A DNA stretch of 64,000 nt from assembly GCF_001634625.1 (NCBI RefSeq), contig NZ_LRSE01000003.1, positions 62,001 through 126,000 of the forward strand. The letters are read 5' to 3'. Source of the stretch: Croceicoccus bisphenolivorans. GTDB taxonomy: Bacteria > Pseudomonadota > Alphaproteobacteria > Sphingomonadales > Sphingomonadaceae. Below, piece after piece: positions 1 to 8,432 of this stretch. Position 1 is the first letter of the stretch, and each line of letters starts with the position of its first letter. A program made the position numbers and the translations under genes. Below the pieces are notes generated by a model. The model was not told where the DNA came from. It did no database searches and saw only the letters and a program-made list of their open reading frames with translations.

Positions 1-716
1 GCTTCGTCCACTCGCGACACCGGATAACTTGTCGTTCCCAGGGCATGTTCGTCGATCCGCGCAATCGTCAGCGCGAGCAAACCCCAGGCGTCCGCATTTC
101 GCGGTTCGAGCGCCACAGCGCGGTCGAGCAGCATGACGGCGCGCTTGCCACCTTCCGGCGTTCCGGCCCGCATCGCAATCCGGCTCTCATCGATAAGCCG
201 CTCGACCGGATCGGCTTCGTGTAATCGGCCTTGCCACAAGTAGGCCGCTCCCGCCCCGGCGACCACGACGGCTCCGCCCCCGATCAAAGCGCGACGAGTG
301 ACGGGTTTAGACAACTGGCTTGCTGCGTGCCCGGCAGCCTTGCCCGCTATCGGAGAATGCGGCACATCGTTGGCTACCAATCTGTAGCCAGTCCCGGAAA
401 CGGTTGCCACGGAGTAAGCTTCGCTGCCCACCCGCTCCGGAATACGCCGGACACCTGCAATCGCGCGATTGAGACTGTCGTCGCCGACAAAGACATTCCC
501 CCAGCAACGATCCATCAATGTGTCGCGCGTGACCACCGCGCCCGCGGCATCTGCCAGCGCGATAAGAACCTGCATGACGCGCGGCTCGACCGATACCTCC
601 CCGCTTGGGCCACGTACCACGCGCGTCGCAGGCGAGATCGTAAGGCTGCCGATCGCAAATGGGGGCCGCTCCGCCAGGTCGCGCACGGTGAGCAATGGTG
701 AACGTTGCGCGTCCAT
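1..716 (-). CDS. Winged-helix (CadC/OmpR-type) transcriptional regulator with membrane segment and TPR-like region, partial
   Basis: The gene runs off the left edge, so only the first 238 codons are present. Residues about 18-115 form an OmpR/CadC-type winged helix, with a core 'PRVMQVLIALADAAGAVVTR' and an ending 'SGTGYRLVAND'. Residues about 142-161 are a Gly/Ala-rich hydrophobic segment that probably crosses the inner membrane. The visible remainder (about 175 onwards) looks like the start of a TPR region ('LLDRAVALEPRNADAWGLLAL'-like). This matches one-component membrane regulators with a cytoplasmic DNA-binding head and a TPR sensory part. It is a clear paralogue of the regulator at 35032-36582. 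It diverges from the outer-membrane barrel gene at 983, which is a possible target. The ligand is unknown. Confidence 0.8.
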   Translation of the reverse strand, partial: MDAQRSPLLTVRDLAERPPFAIGSLTISPATRVVRGPSGEVSVEPRVMQVLIALADAAGAVVTRDTLMDRCWGNVFVGDDSLNRAIAGVRRIPERVGSEAYSVATVSGTGYRLVANDVPHSPIAGKAAGHAASQLSKPVTRRALIGGGAVVVAGAGAAYLWQGRLHEADPVERLIDESRIAMRAGTPEGGKRAVMLLDRAVALEPRNADAWGLLALTIARIDEHALGTTSYPVSRVDE

Positions 717-982
717 TGGTTCGAACCTCTCACCGGTTCGCAAATCGCGAGCTCGGTCTGCGAGCAAGGATATACTACTGCATTGATCGTGCAGAAAGTC
801 CGTAAGATGATCATGTCACATCACATCGCCTAGGCGCTGTGAGACGGGTGCTTTTCGCGGATGTTCAGTCACCTTCGCACGCCATCGGCAAACAGTCGGA
901 AAATGATCGGTCTTCCATCATTCGTCCGGGGCCATGAGAAGTCCATTCAATCCTTCACGATCACGTGAGGAGGATTGCGATC

Positions 983-1666
983 ATGAGATTAACAGTATTC
1001 TTGCCCGTCCTTGTCGCCGGGCTCACCCTGCCCACCGCAGCAGCCGCGCAAAGCGCAGAGGATGGCTGGTATGTCGCAGCATCGGGAACGCTCTCGCTTC
1101 TCGACGATTCGCACACTTTCATTGTCGATCTGCCGATCCCCACCGGCTACGCCGAGACCGAGTACAAGATGGACGCAGGCTGGGGCGCGCAAGTTGCCGT
1201 CGGGCGTCAGTTCGATCGTGTCCGCCTCGAAGTGGAAGGCGGCTACACGAAAAACACCGCCGACCACTACGAGGCGATCGTGCCACCCACCGGCGATATC
1301 CCGGCAGAAGGTGGGCACAAGACCTGGCGCGTCATGGCTAATGGCTATTACGACTTCGGAGAGGGCAACTTTCGTCCCTATATCGGTGGCGGCGTCGGCT
1401 ATGCCGAAGTGAAGGGCAGGCTATTTGCTGCCCGTGCTCCGTTCCCCGACGAGGAGCCCATGCTCATACTGAACGACCGTACCGGCGAATTGGCCTACCA
1501 GGCGATGGCAGGGGCGAGCGTGGGAGTTTCCGATTCCGTCAGCCTTACGGCTCAATACCGCTGGTTCAGCGTCGGCAAGGCCCACTTCACCGATCTCGGC
1601 GGTTATGAACACATTCGCGAACACCATGGTCATAATTTGGATGTAGGCTTGCGAATCCGTTTGTGA
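983..1666 (+). CDS. Outer membrane beta-barrel protein (Opa/OmpA-like porin family)
   Basis: A 227-residue protein with a signal peptide (residues 1 to about 21, ending in an Ala-rich 'TAAAAQ' cleavage region). The body has alternating hydrophobic strands and the typical 'FRPYIGGGVGYAEVKG' barrel signature of small opacity-type outer membrane proteins. The start was set at 983 because an ideal AGGAGG lies 9 bases upstream; an in-frame GTG at 965 would put that Shine-Dalgarno inside the gene. The barrel probably sits in the outer membrane as a structural or surface protein; no substrate can be inferred. It diverges from the edge regulator, and an inverted repeat begins 10 bases after the stop. 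Confidence 0.8.
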   Translation: MRLTVFLPVLVAGLTLPTAAAAQSAEDGWYVAASGTLSLLDDSHTFIVDLPIPTGYAETEYKMDAGWGAQVAVGRQFDRVRLEVEGGYTKNTADHYEAIVPPTGDIPAEGGHKTWRVMANGYYDFGEGNFRPYIGGGVGYAEVKGRLFAARAPFPDEEPMLILNDRTGELAYQAMAGASVGVSDSVSLTAQYRWFSVGKAHFTDLGGYEHIREHHGHNLDVGLRIRL

Positions 1667-1676
1667 TCTCGCCGTA

Positions 1677-1727
1677 CCAGCGAGAAGCCCTATGCCGCCA
1701 CTGATGGGGCATGCGGCTTCTCGCTGG
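1677..1727 (+). terminator. 13-bp inverted repeat after the barrel gene
   Basis: CCAGCGAGAAGCC (1677-1689) is exactly complementary to GGCTTCTCGCTGG (1715-1727), with a 25-base loop. It starts 10 bases after the stop of the outer-membrane gene. There is no T-run, so it may be an mRNA 3' stabiliser or a factor-dependent terminator, not a classical intrinsic one. Confidence 0.45.
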
Positions 1728-1843
1728 GGTTCGAGACGACGATGAAGCCAAGTAATCGAGCAGGTCCGCCCGAACCCATCGATATCAGTGCCGATCAATT
1801 ACCCAATTTTCGAAAGCGGTCGCTCAATGAAACAACGACCATG

Positions 1844-2118
1844 TTAGGTCCAGATTTGGGTCCGATCAGCCCTAAGTAGTGCGTCTTCAGCATAAAGACC
1901 GAGGTATGGGACGGTTTTTTCGACCCAGCAATGGCCTAAGGGAATCTGAAACGCGCGAATATTACCAGTGCCCGATAAATCATCGCTGCCTTTGCCCGTC
2001 TGAGCGAATGCGTCCCGTATTCGAATCGACGAGGCCCCATGACCGACACCCACTTATCGACAAGGCGCGCGTATTGTCGCGTTCTTATCTGGTTGGTGTG
2101 ATCAATCCGGCTCACCAC
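1844..2118 (-). pseudogene. Tyrosine recombinase (phage-type integrase) C-terminal relic, frameshifted
   Basis: The upper part of the minus strand reads 'IRTRQYARLVDKWVSVMG' then 'YGTHSLRRAKAAMIYR', the pattern of the catalytic domain of a large family of proteobacterial integrases, including the HxxR motif. At about 1970-1974 the frame is lost. The neighbouring frame continues 'GTGNIRAFQIPLGH', then 'TVPYLGLYAEDALLRADRT' and a stop, giving the LGH motif and a candidate Tyr nucleophile. One or two bases of indel would restore continuity. The N-terminal half cannot be found upstream (an in-frame stop lies near 2190). The copy is both truncated and frameshifted and cannot work as a recombinase. 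It marks an old integration or excision event. Confidence 0.75.
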
Positions 2119-2354
2119 GTCAGGGGCGGCTGCATTTTGGGCAGGGCTCAGCTGCGGATTACCCAGTTCTCATCTTCATCATGCCCGGCGCGGAAATGAC
2201 GGGTCGGTGCAGGCGGCGAATTTCGGAGTCGGAGTGAAGCGGAGACGTGCGGACCGAAAGGGCCGAACACTCCCTCAGAGTGCGCCATTTTTCACGCGAA
2301 TCACCCTCCTCCGCACAGCGGCAATTCGTTAATTTCGGCTGCGAATCAGCCTGT

Positions 2355-2374
2355 TCGCAAAAATATTTTTGCGA
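2355..2374. repeat. 20-bp perfect palindrome
   Basis: TCGCAAAAATATTTTTGCGA is self-complementary over all 20 bases, with an A/T-rich centre in GC-rich DNA. It lies about 155 bases upstream of the 48-codon gene and 5 bases before a CtrA-like half site. It could be an operator or a bent promoter element. Confidence 0.6.
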
Positions 2375-2379
2375 TCCGA

Positions 2380-2387
2380 TTAACCAT
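2380..2387 (+). promoter_or_regulatory. CtrA-like half site TTAACCAT
   Basis: TTAACCAT is the well-known CtrA half-site octamer of alphaproteobacteria. Further TTAA words lie nearby (about 2328, 2452 and 2497), but a clean TTAA-N7-TTAA pair was not confirmed. An 8-mer occurs by chance, so this is only a candidate control site for the gene at 2530. Confidence 0.3.
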
Positions 2388-2529
2388 CGAATGCTCCGGT
2401 CAATCCCCAATTTCGGTCGTTTCACCTCCGATCCGCAACGGGTCATCTTGGTTAATCGTGTCGACGCCGGAAACTTTTTCCGCGATTGCGAATTTTAACG
2501 AACAAGTAACGAATGCATGAGGTGATAAA

Positions 2530-2676
2530 ATGTTCACTCCCAGCTATCGCAGCAGTTCGCCCGACCGTTGGACTCTTCCGCGTCCCTTTTCGGACGCGTC
2601 GCAGCGCTATGCCAAGTTCGGCGCACTGCAACCGATGGACCCGCCCAGCTTCTGGGAACGCCTGATCCGGGGCTGA
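2530..2676 (+). CDS. Small 48-residue protein of unknown function
   Basis: An ATG with a GAGGTG-type ribosome site 5 bases upstream opens a 48-codon frame rich in Pro, Arg, Ser and aromatics. It starts 'MFTPSYRSSSPDRWTLPRP' and ends 'PPSFWERLIRG'. No signal peptide or membrane segment is seen. The stop is followed within 35 bases by a strong intrinsic terminator, so the gene appears to be its own short transcription unit. Short proteins of this flavour (SPDRW...QPM...FW.RL) are remembered from sphingomonads but not from any characterised family. It could be a small regulator or a protein that binds a partner. Coding status rests on the ribosome site, the terminator and the non-random composition. 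Confidence 0.6.
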   Translation: MFTPSYRSSSPDRWTLPRPFSDASQRYAKFGALQPMDPPSFWERLIRG

Positions 2677-2708
2677 TGCCGCCAAGCGCGAAACGCGCCG
2701 AAATTTTG

Positions 2709-2750
2709 GGAGAGGCCGTCGGGTTCGTCCGGGCGGCCTCTCGCGCTTTT
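2709..2750 (+). terminator. Intrinsic terminator of the 48-codon gene
   Basis: The stem GAGAGGCCG (2710-2718) pairs with CGGCCTCTC (2734-2742) and is followed by GCGCTTTT. It ends 6 bases before the stop of the opposing gene, so it may also insulate the two convergent units. Confidence 0.7.
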
Positions 2751-2755
2751 ACAGG

Positions 2756-5700
2756 TCAAGTGATTTCGCGCGCCATGGCGTTCAGCGTGACATAGTCGAT
2801 CTTACCCGTGCCCAGCACCGGCAGGGCCTCGACCACGCGAATTTCGCGAGGGATCATCAGTTCGGCAATGCCATTGACCTTGCCCCACTTCTGGATCGCG
2901 CGCGCGTCAGCGTCCTTCGCCGTCGTGTAGAGTACGAGCTGCTCGCCCTTTTTCGGATCGGGGCGGGTGACGACCGCGCTGTCGGCATCCGGCCAGACTT
3001 GCGCGGCATAGCCTTCCACCGCCGGAAGCGAGACCATTTCCCCGCCGATCTTGGCAAAACGCTTGGCGCGCCCGCGGATGGTGACGAAACCTTCGTCGTC
3101 GATGGTGACGATGTCGCCCGTATCGTGCGAGCCACCCTCCGGCGGCTGCAGCACGCCCGGTTCGTCGGCCATGTAATAGCCTGCCATGACGTTCGGCCCG
3201 CGAATGTAGAGCCTGCCGCCTTCGTTTATGCCGGGCACCTCTTCCAGCCTCGCTTCGATCGCGGGAAGCAGCCTGCCGACCGAGCCGGCCTTGAAGTGCA
3301 TCGGCGTATTTACCGCGATGACGGGCGCGGCTTCCGTCGCACCGTATCCTTCCAGAATGCGCAGCCCGAACTTGTCGGCATAAGTCCGCCGCGTCTCGTC
3401 CCGCACCTTTTCCGCGCCGGCAAAAATATAGCGCAGCGAGTAGAAGTCGTAACCGTGCGCCATCCGCGCATAGCCCGACAGGAACGTATCGGTTCCGAAC
3501 ATGATCGTCGCATTCGCGTCGTAGGCGAGTGCGGGGACGATCCGGTAATGGAGCGGGCTTGGATAGAGCACGGTCTTGATCCCGTTCAGCACCGGCAGCA
3601 GCGTCCCGCCCGTAAGGCCGAAACTGTGGAACACCGGCAGGGCGTTCAGCACGATGTCGCTGGGGTTGAAATCGATCCGCGCGCCAAGCTGGGCGCAATT
3701 GGCCAGCAGGTTGCGGTGCGACAGGACTACGCCCTTGGGCACGCCCTCCGACCCGCTGGTGAACAGGATCACCGCCGCGCTGTCGGGCGCAATCGCCAGC
3801 TTGCGGTGCCGCGCCTCTATCCGGCCGATGGTGAAGGCCGCCCACAGCTTCTCAAGCGTGCCGACGGTGGCTGCGATATCCTCAAGATAGCGGACCGCGA
3901 TCCCCTCACCCTCCAGCGCAGCAACCGCACCTTCCAGCTTCGCCTGTTCCACGAATGCGCGGGCGGTGACGACCGTGCGGATCTTTGCGGTGGCGCAGGC
4001 GGATTTCAGGTTCGCCTCTCCCACGGTGAAGTTCAGCATCGCGGGCACGCGGCCCATCGCCTGCAAGCCGAAGAAAGCAACGGCGACGCCATTGATGTTG
4101 GGCAGCAGCAGGCCGACCGCCTCGCCCTTCTCCGTCCCTTCGGACAGGCGTTTGCCCAGAAGCGCGGAGCCGACGACGAGCCGGTCGTAGGACAGGACGG
4201 TGCGCGTCACATCCTCCACCACGCCGGTCTTGCCGCCGTGCAATTCGCGCGCCTCGCACAAGGCAGAGAACAGCGTTTTCGACACGTCGCTGGTGTCGAA
4301 GATCATGCCGCTCATCTCATCATAGAGCCGCCGTCCGGCAATGGCGCGGCGTTCGCGCGCGCTCATCTCGCCTTCGATGGTGAAGCGGCGCTGGGGCAGG
4401 ATATCGATGGTAATCTTGGGGAACAGGCGCTGGCGCACCTTGCCCTTCAACCGGCTGAACACCGAATATTGCGGCCCGTCGAGGCGGACTGGCACGATCG
4501 GCGCATCCGCCTTGTCTGCAACCATGCCGGGGCCATCGAACACTTTCATCAGCGCGCCGGTCACGGTGATGCGCCCTTCGGGGAAAATCACCAGCGTGCG
4601 CCCTTCGCGCACGGCCTTCACCATCGCCTTGGCCGACATCGGATTCGTGGGGTCTACCGGAAAAATCTCGAACAGCTTGAAGAACGGTTTCAGCCACAGG
4701 TTGCGGGCAATCGCGGTATGCACGGCAAAGGTCGGCTTTCCGGGCAAGAACGCGCCGAGCAACACGCCATCAAGGAAAGAGAGGTGGTTCACGACGACTA
4801 CCGCCCTTTCACCCGCTTTCGGCATGTTCTCGATGCCGGTAACCTCCACGCGATAAAGAACGCGAAGAACGAAGGCCATAACCTGCTTGAAAAGGTATTC
4901 GGGCAGTAGCCAGATCGAGACCGCCGCGACAACCAGCGTCATCAGGCCCAGCACCCCAAGCAGCACGGGAACGTCCATTCCGGCGGCAAGCAATCCGGTC
5001 ATGATCGCGACCAGCAACACGGTGACGCCCGCGTTCACGATGTTGTTCGCGGCAATCACGCGGGAGCGTTCGTCGGGGTCGGAATGAACCTGAAGGATCG
5101 CGTAGAGCGGCACGATGAACATCCCACCCGACAGCGCGATGACAGCCAGATCGATGAGGATGCGCCACGATCCGGGCGCGGCGAGAAACTGGGCGATGTT
5201 CGCACCGGGTGTCGCCGGGCCATAACCGCGCGTGGAGAAGTAAAGGTCGATCAGGCCGAGCGCGAGGCCGACTGCTGAAACCGGCACGAACTTGGCCGAT
5301 ACCTCGCCCCGCAGCAGCCGGTTCACCAGTAGCGATCCGATCGCAACGAAAAGCGAGAAGACGATGAGGAACAGCGTCACCACTTCCTGCCGCGCGTTCA
5401 GCGTTCCGCTGACCAGCGGCGCGAATTCGGCAACGACGACCGCCCCGCAGGCAAAGAACCAGCTGATGCCCAGGATCGCGAGCCAGATGCCGCGGCCATG
5501 GCGCGCGATGGCGAGGATTTCCAGCGTCCCCTTCCACACGTTCTTGCGGATCACGTGATCGCGCACCGGCGGCGCGGCAGGCACCGACAGGCTGAAGGCG
5601 AAACCGGTGATGGAAAGGCCCAGCGCGATCAGTCCGCCTTCCCACGGTTCGACCAGCCCTGCCAGCAGTTGCCCGCCAAGGATGGCAACGAAAGTACCGG

Positions 5701-6154
5701 CCTCGATCAGGCCGGTGCCGCCCATGATCTCTTCCCGCTTCAGGTGCTGCGGCAGGATCGAGTATTTCACCGGTCCGAAGAACGTGGACTGCAGGCCCGA
5801 CAGGAACAGCGCGCCAAGCAATACCGGCACCGACTGCAGCCAGAAACCGAGCAGCCCCAGCGCCATGATGCCGATTTCCAGCAGCTTGATCCGGCGCACC
5901 AACCACGCCTTGTCCCGACTGTCGGCCAGTTCCCCCGCCATGGCGGAGAACAGGAAATAGGGCAGGATGAACAGGCCGGTGGAAATCGTGGCCAGCATCT
6001 CCGCCTTGCCCGGTTCGGCCGAGAAGACAGTGAAGCTGGCAAGGAACAGCAGCGCGAACTTCAGCAGGTTGTCGTTGAAGGCGCCAAGGAACTGGACCGC
6101 GAAGATCGGCCCGAAGCGACGTTTGGCAAGCAAGGACAAGTCGGGCGCGGCCAT
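2756..6154 (-). CDS. aas: Fused lysophospholipid transporter / acyltransferase / acyl-ACP synthetase (LplT-Aas type)
   Basis: A protein of 1132 residues with three parts. Residues 1 to about 420 are a 12-helix MFS transporter of the LplT type. About 430-620 is a PlsC acyltransferase with HX4D at H457-D462 ('NHLSFLDG') and 'FPEGRIT'. About 640-1130 is an AMP-forming acyl ligase with 'TSGSEGVPKG' starting near T799 and 'GYGATEAAP'. In E. coli, LplT flips lysophosphatidylethanolamine inward and Aas re-acylates it; here the whole repair pathway is one inner-membrane polypeptide, a fusion known in alphaproteobacteria. The ATG at 6154 was chosen because AGGGGG lies just upstream; a TTG 24 bases earlier is less likely. 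It is a single gene, convergent with the 48-codon gene. Confidence 0.9.
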   Translation of the reverse strand: MAAPDLSLLAKRRFGPIFAVQFLGAFNDNLLKFALLFLASFTVFSAEPGKAEMLATISTGLFILPYFLFSAMAGELADSRDKAWLVRRIKLLEIGIMALGLLGFWLQSVPVLLGALFLSGLQSTFFGPVKYSILPQHLKREEIMGGTGLIEAGTFVAILGGQLLAGLVEPWEGGLIALGLSITGFAFSLSVPAAPPVRDHVIRKNVWKGTLEILAIARHGRGIWLAILGISWFFACGAVVVAEFAPLVSGTLNARQEVVTLFLIVFSLFVAIGSLLVNRLLRGEVSAKFVPVSAVGLALGLIDLYFSTRGYGPATPGANIAQFLAAPGSWRILIDLAVIALSGGMFIVPLYAILQVHSDPDERSRVIAANNIVNAGVTVLLVAIMTGLLAAGMDVPVLLGVLGLMTLVVAAVSIWLLPEYLFKQVMAFVLRVLYRVEVTGIENMPKAGERAVVVVNHLSFLDGVLLGAFLPGKPTFAVHTAIARNLWLKPFFKLFEIFPVDPTNPMSAKAMVKAVREGRTLVIFPEGRITVTGALMKVFDGPGMVADKADAPIVPVRLDGPQYSVFSRLKGKVRQRLFPKITIDILPQRRFTIEGEMSARERRAIAGRRLYDEMSGMIFDTSDVSKTLFSALCEARELHGGKTGVVEDVTRTVLSYDRLVVGSALLGKRLSEGTEKGEAVGLLLPNINGVAVAFFGLQAMGRVPAMLNFTVGEANLKSACATAKIRTVVTARAFVEQAKLEGAVAALEGEGIAVRYLEDIAATVGTLEKLWAAFTIGRIEARHRKLAIAPDSAAVILFTSGSEGVPKGVVLSHRNLLANCAQLGARIDFNPSDIVLNALPVFHSFGLTGGTLLPVLNGIKTVLYPSPLHYRIVPALAYDANATIMFGTDTFLSGYARMAHGYDFYSLRYIFAGAEKVRDETRRTYADKFGLRILEGYGATEAAPVIAVNTPMHFKAGSVGRLLPAIEARLEEVPGINEGGRLYIRGPNVMAGYYMADEPGVLQPPEGGSHDTGDIVTIDDEGFVTIRGRAKRFAKIGGEMVSLPAVEGYAAQVWPDADSAVVTRPDPKKGEQLVLYTTAKDADARAIQKWGKVNGIAELMIPREIRVVEALPVLGTGKIDYVTLNAMAREIT

Positions 6155-6297
6155 CGATCCCCCTATGGACTGGCGCAAGTGACGGCATGTCTATCATGCC
6201 CGGCCTGCGGCGCTAGCAGGGACAGGGTTAATTTTTCGATTGCCCAGACCCCGAATGCCACGCCCCCGAATGCCCTGCCACCGATTGCCCCGCCGGA

Positions 6298-7644
6298 TCA
6301 GCGCATGAGCACGAGTTCCTCGGCCATCGAGGGGTGGAGCGCGACCGTGGCGTCGAAGTCCGCCTTGGTCAGCCCCGCCTTTACCGCGATGGCAGCCGCC
6401 TGCAGGATTTCCGGCGCATCCGGCCCGATCATGTGCAGGCCCAGCACCTTGCCGGTCGGTTCCTCGCAGATCAGCTTGTAGAGCCCGCGCTCTTGCCGGT
6501 CGGCAAAGACGTTCTTCATCGGGCGGAAATCCGATGAATAAACGCGGATGTTGCCATAAGTATTGCGCGCCTCACCCTCTGTAAGGCCGACGCCCGCCAG
6601 CGGCGGCTGAGAGAATACCGCGCTGGGCACGCAGGCGTAGTCCACCGTGCTCGGTTTCCCGCCGAATACCGTGTCGGCAAAGGCCTGCCCTTCGCGAATG
6701 GCCACCGGAGTCAGCTGGATCCTGTCTGTCACGTCGCCAACGGCATAGATGCTGTCGCAACTGGTCTTCGAATATTCATCGACCGGAATCGCGCCGCCAT
6801 CGTCCAGTTCGATGCCGGCATTTTCCAGCCCCAGCCCGTCCGTCTTCGGGCGGCGGCCGGTGGCGACCAGCACCTGGTCTGCAACCAGTGGGTCCTGCCC
6901 TTCAAGGTGTACGTCGAAGGCACCGTCCTCGCGCTTTTGCACTTTCTGAAACGGGCAGTGGAACTTGTACTCGATCCCGCGGCTCATCGTGATCTGGAGC
7001 AGCCGGTCGCGCAGGCTCTCGTCATATCCGCGCAGGATCACGTTGGAACGGTTCACGACCGTCACGTGACAGCCAAGCGCGTTGAAGATACCGGCGAATT
7101 CCAGCGCGATATAGCCAGCGCCGGCGATGACGATGCGCTTGGGCAACTTGTCGAGGTGGAACACCTCGTTCGAGGTGATGCAGTGTTCGGCCCCTTCGAA
7201 CTGCGGCACGAAGGGCCAGCCGCCCACTGCGACGAGTATGTATTTTGCCGTCACTTCGCGACCGTCGGCGAGTTCGACCGTATGGGCGCTTTTAACCATC
7301 GCGCGCTGCATGATCCGTTCAACCCCGTGGCTTTCGAGGGTTTTTTCGTAAAGTCCGTTCAAACGATCGACATCGTTCAGGACATGGTCGCGAAGGCGTG
7401 CCCAGTCGAATTTCGCATTTTCGAAGGACCAGCCATAATTTGCCGCATCTTCAAGGTCTTCGGCAAAGTGGCTGCCGTAAACCAGCAGCTTCTTGGGCAC
7501 GCACCCCCGGATCACGCAAGTGCCGCCGACCTTGTGCTCTTCGGCAACTGCAACTTTTGCCCCATGCGCCGCCGCAACGCGCGAAGCCCGGACTCCGCCC
7601 GAACCTGCGCCAATAACGAACAGATCGTAGTCGTAGTCGGCCAT
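6298..7644 (-). CDS. gor: Glutathione-disulfide reductase
   Basis: A 448-residue cytoplasmic flavoprotein that reduces GSSG with NADPH. It has the N-terminal FAD Rossmann motif 'IGAGSGGVRA', the redox-active disulfide C43-C48 in 'GGTCVIRGCVPKK', a second dinucleotide fold ('GAGYIALEFAGIF'), the second FAD motif 'YAVGDVTDRIQLTPVA' and the C-terminal 'LHPSMAEEL' that carries the catalytic His-Glu pair. The CVIRGC form is typical of the bacterial/plant branch, versus CVNVGC in E. coli. The start at 7644 has AGGAG 6 bases upstream and gives the usual family length; the open frame further upstream is not protein-like. It diverges from the lipoprotein gene at 7865. Confidence 0.93.
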   Translation of the reverse strand: MADYDYDLFVIGAGSGGVRASRVAAAHGAKVAVAEEHKVGGTCVIRGCVPKKLLVYGSHFAEDLEDAANYGWSFENAKFDWARLRDHVLNDVDRLNGLYEKTLESHGVERIMQRAMVKSAHTVELADGREVTAKYILVAVGGWPFVPQFEGAEHCITSNEVFHLDKLPKRIVIAGAGYIALEFAGIFNALGCHVTVVNRSNVILRGYDESLRDRLLQITMSRGIEYKFHCPFQKVQKREDGAFDVHLEGQDPLVADQVLVATGRRPKTDGLGLENAGIELDDGGAIPVDEYSKTSCDSIYAVGDVTDRIQLTPVAIREGQAFADTVFGGKPSTVDYACVPSAVFSQPPLAGVGLTEGEARNTYGNIRVYSSDFRPMKNVFADRQERGLYKLICEEPTGKVLGLHMIGPDAPEILQAAAIAVKAGLTKADFDATVALHPSMAEELVLMR

Positions 7645-7864
7645 GCGTTCTCCTGTCTTTCGACGCTTCAAATAGGCGCTTGGCGCAATTTCGCCAGTCG
7701 TGATCGCCGCGCATAATGTCCAGTCCGCCGCCGATATACGGCCACCGCGGTCTGCCGGGGCTTGACGGTGCGGAACGATCGCGGCTGGTGGCGTAAGGTT
7801 CCCAGACCGCAAAACTGGCGGAATTGCGCGGTTTGCGGTATTGTTGCGGGTGGAGGGTGCCACG

Positions 7865-8404
7865 ATGCGACGACCGAATTCCCCCGCCATCGCGACTTTT
7901 GCCTGTGTTGCCAGCCTGATACTGGCAGGATGCTGGCAATCGGACAAACCCCTGATGACAGCAGCCGATTCCGAACAGCCGATCGAAAGCGGCGTGTACT
8001 CCTACGACATGGGCAACGACGACGTACAGGCGTCCAGCCTGCTGCGCTTTCCCGGCGGCGGCTACATCTACTACGTGAAGGACGAAGGCGCGCTCGCCCT
8101 GATGGTGCGGCAGGTCGCGAAGGACTGGTACGTACTGCAGGTAAGCGGTGACGAGGGACCGGACGTTCTCTATGGCTTCGGCCACAGGGAAGGGAACAAG
8201 GTCACCATCTACGATCCGGTCGACTGCCCCGAATACCTTTCCGACATCAAGGGGCTGACCATCGACGGCAGCGATTGCGAGTTCGGGACGCTGGACGCCC
8301 TGCTGGAAGCAGGCCGCCGGATCGTGAACCACCCGAAGCGCGACGAGGTTCTGGAGGATCCGTCCGGCGTGCTGATGCTGGATACGCGGGAAGACATTTA
8401 CTGA
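7865..8404 (+). CDS. Predicted lipoprotein of unknown function
   Basis: 179 residues. The N-terminus has a short basic stretch, a hydrophobic core and a lipobox 'LILAGC', so the mature protein should begin at Cys 24 as a lipidated envelope protein. The remainder is acidic, with strand-like segments ('SGVYSYDMGNDDVQAS', 'LRFPGGGYIYYVKDEGA') and no motif I recognise. The start at 7865 follows a GGTGGAGG ribosome site and places the signal sequence at the very N-terminus. It is convergent with pgi and divergent from gor, so it is probably transcribed alone. Confidence 0.75.
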   Translation: MRRPNSPAIATFACVASLILAGCWQSDKPLMTAADSEQPIESGVYSYDMGNDDVQASSLLRFPGGGYIYYVKDEGALALMVRQVAKDWYVLQVSGDEGPDVLYGFGHREGNKVTIYDPVDCPEYLSDIKGLTIDGSDCEFGTLDALLEAGRRIVNHPKRDEVLEDPSGVLMLDTREDIY

Positions 8405-8408
8405 TACA

Positions 8409-8423
8409 TGCCTGCGTCAGGCA
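8409..8423. terminator. Short hairpin between convergent genes
   Basis: TGCCTG-CGT-CAGGCA sits in the 28-base gap between the stops of the lipoprotein gene and pgi. It is a 6-bp stem without a T-run, a weak candidate for a shared terminator. Confidence 0.3.
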
Positions 8424-8432
8424 GGCACGCGA

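Larger units (their letters stand above)
1667..2529. other. Gene-poor stretch with a decayed mobile-element relic
   Basis: No intact gene is supported here. The stretch is less GC-rich than its surroundings. It holds an inverted repeat (1677-1727), an integrase fossil (1844-2118), a 20-bp perfect palindrome (2355-2374) and a CtrA-like half site (2380-2387). Other open frames in it do not look like protein. Confidence 0.7.

Noticed and set aside
1728-1740. GGTTCGAGA resembling a tRNA T-arm
   Set aside because: No acceptor stem, D-arm or anticodon arm around it.
2159-2446. Minus-strand open frame upstream of the integrase relic
   Set aside because: Does not continue the recombinase and is not protein-like; it also crosses the palindrome.
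3000-4909. Long plus-strand open frames opposite the LplT-Aas gene
   Set aside because: They mirror the codon pattern of the real gene on the other strand, a common artefact at high GC.
7293-7304. TTAACCAT octamer at the gor locus as a CtrA site
   Set aside because: It lies inside the gor coding sequence and has no partner half site.
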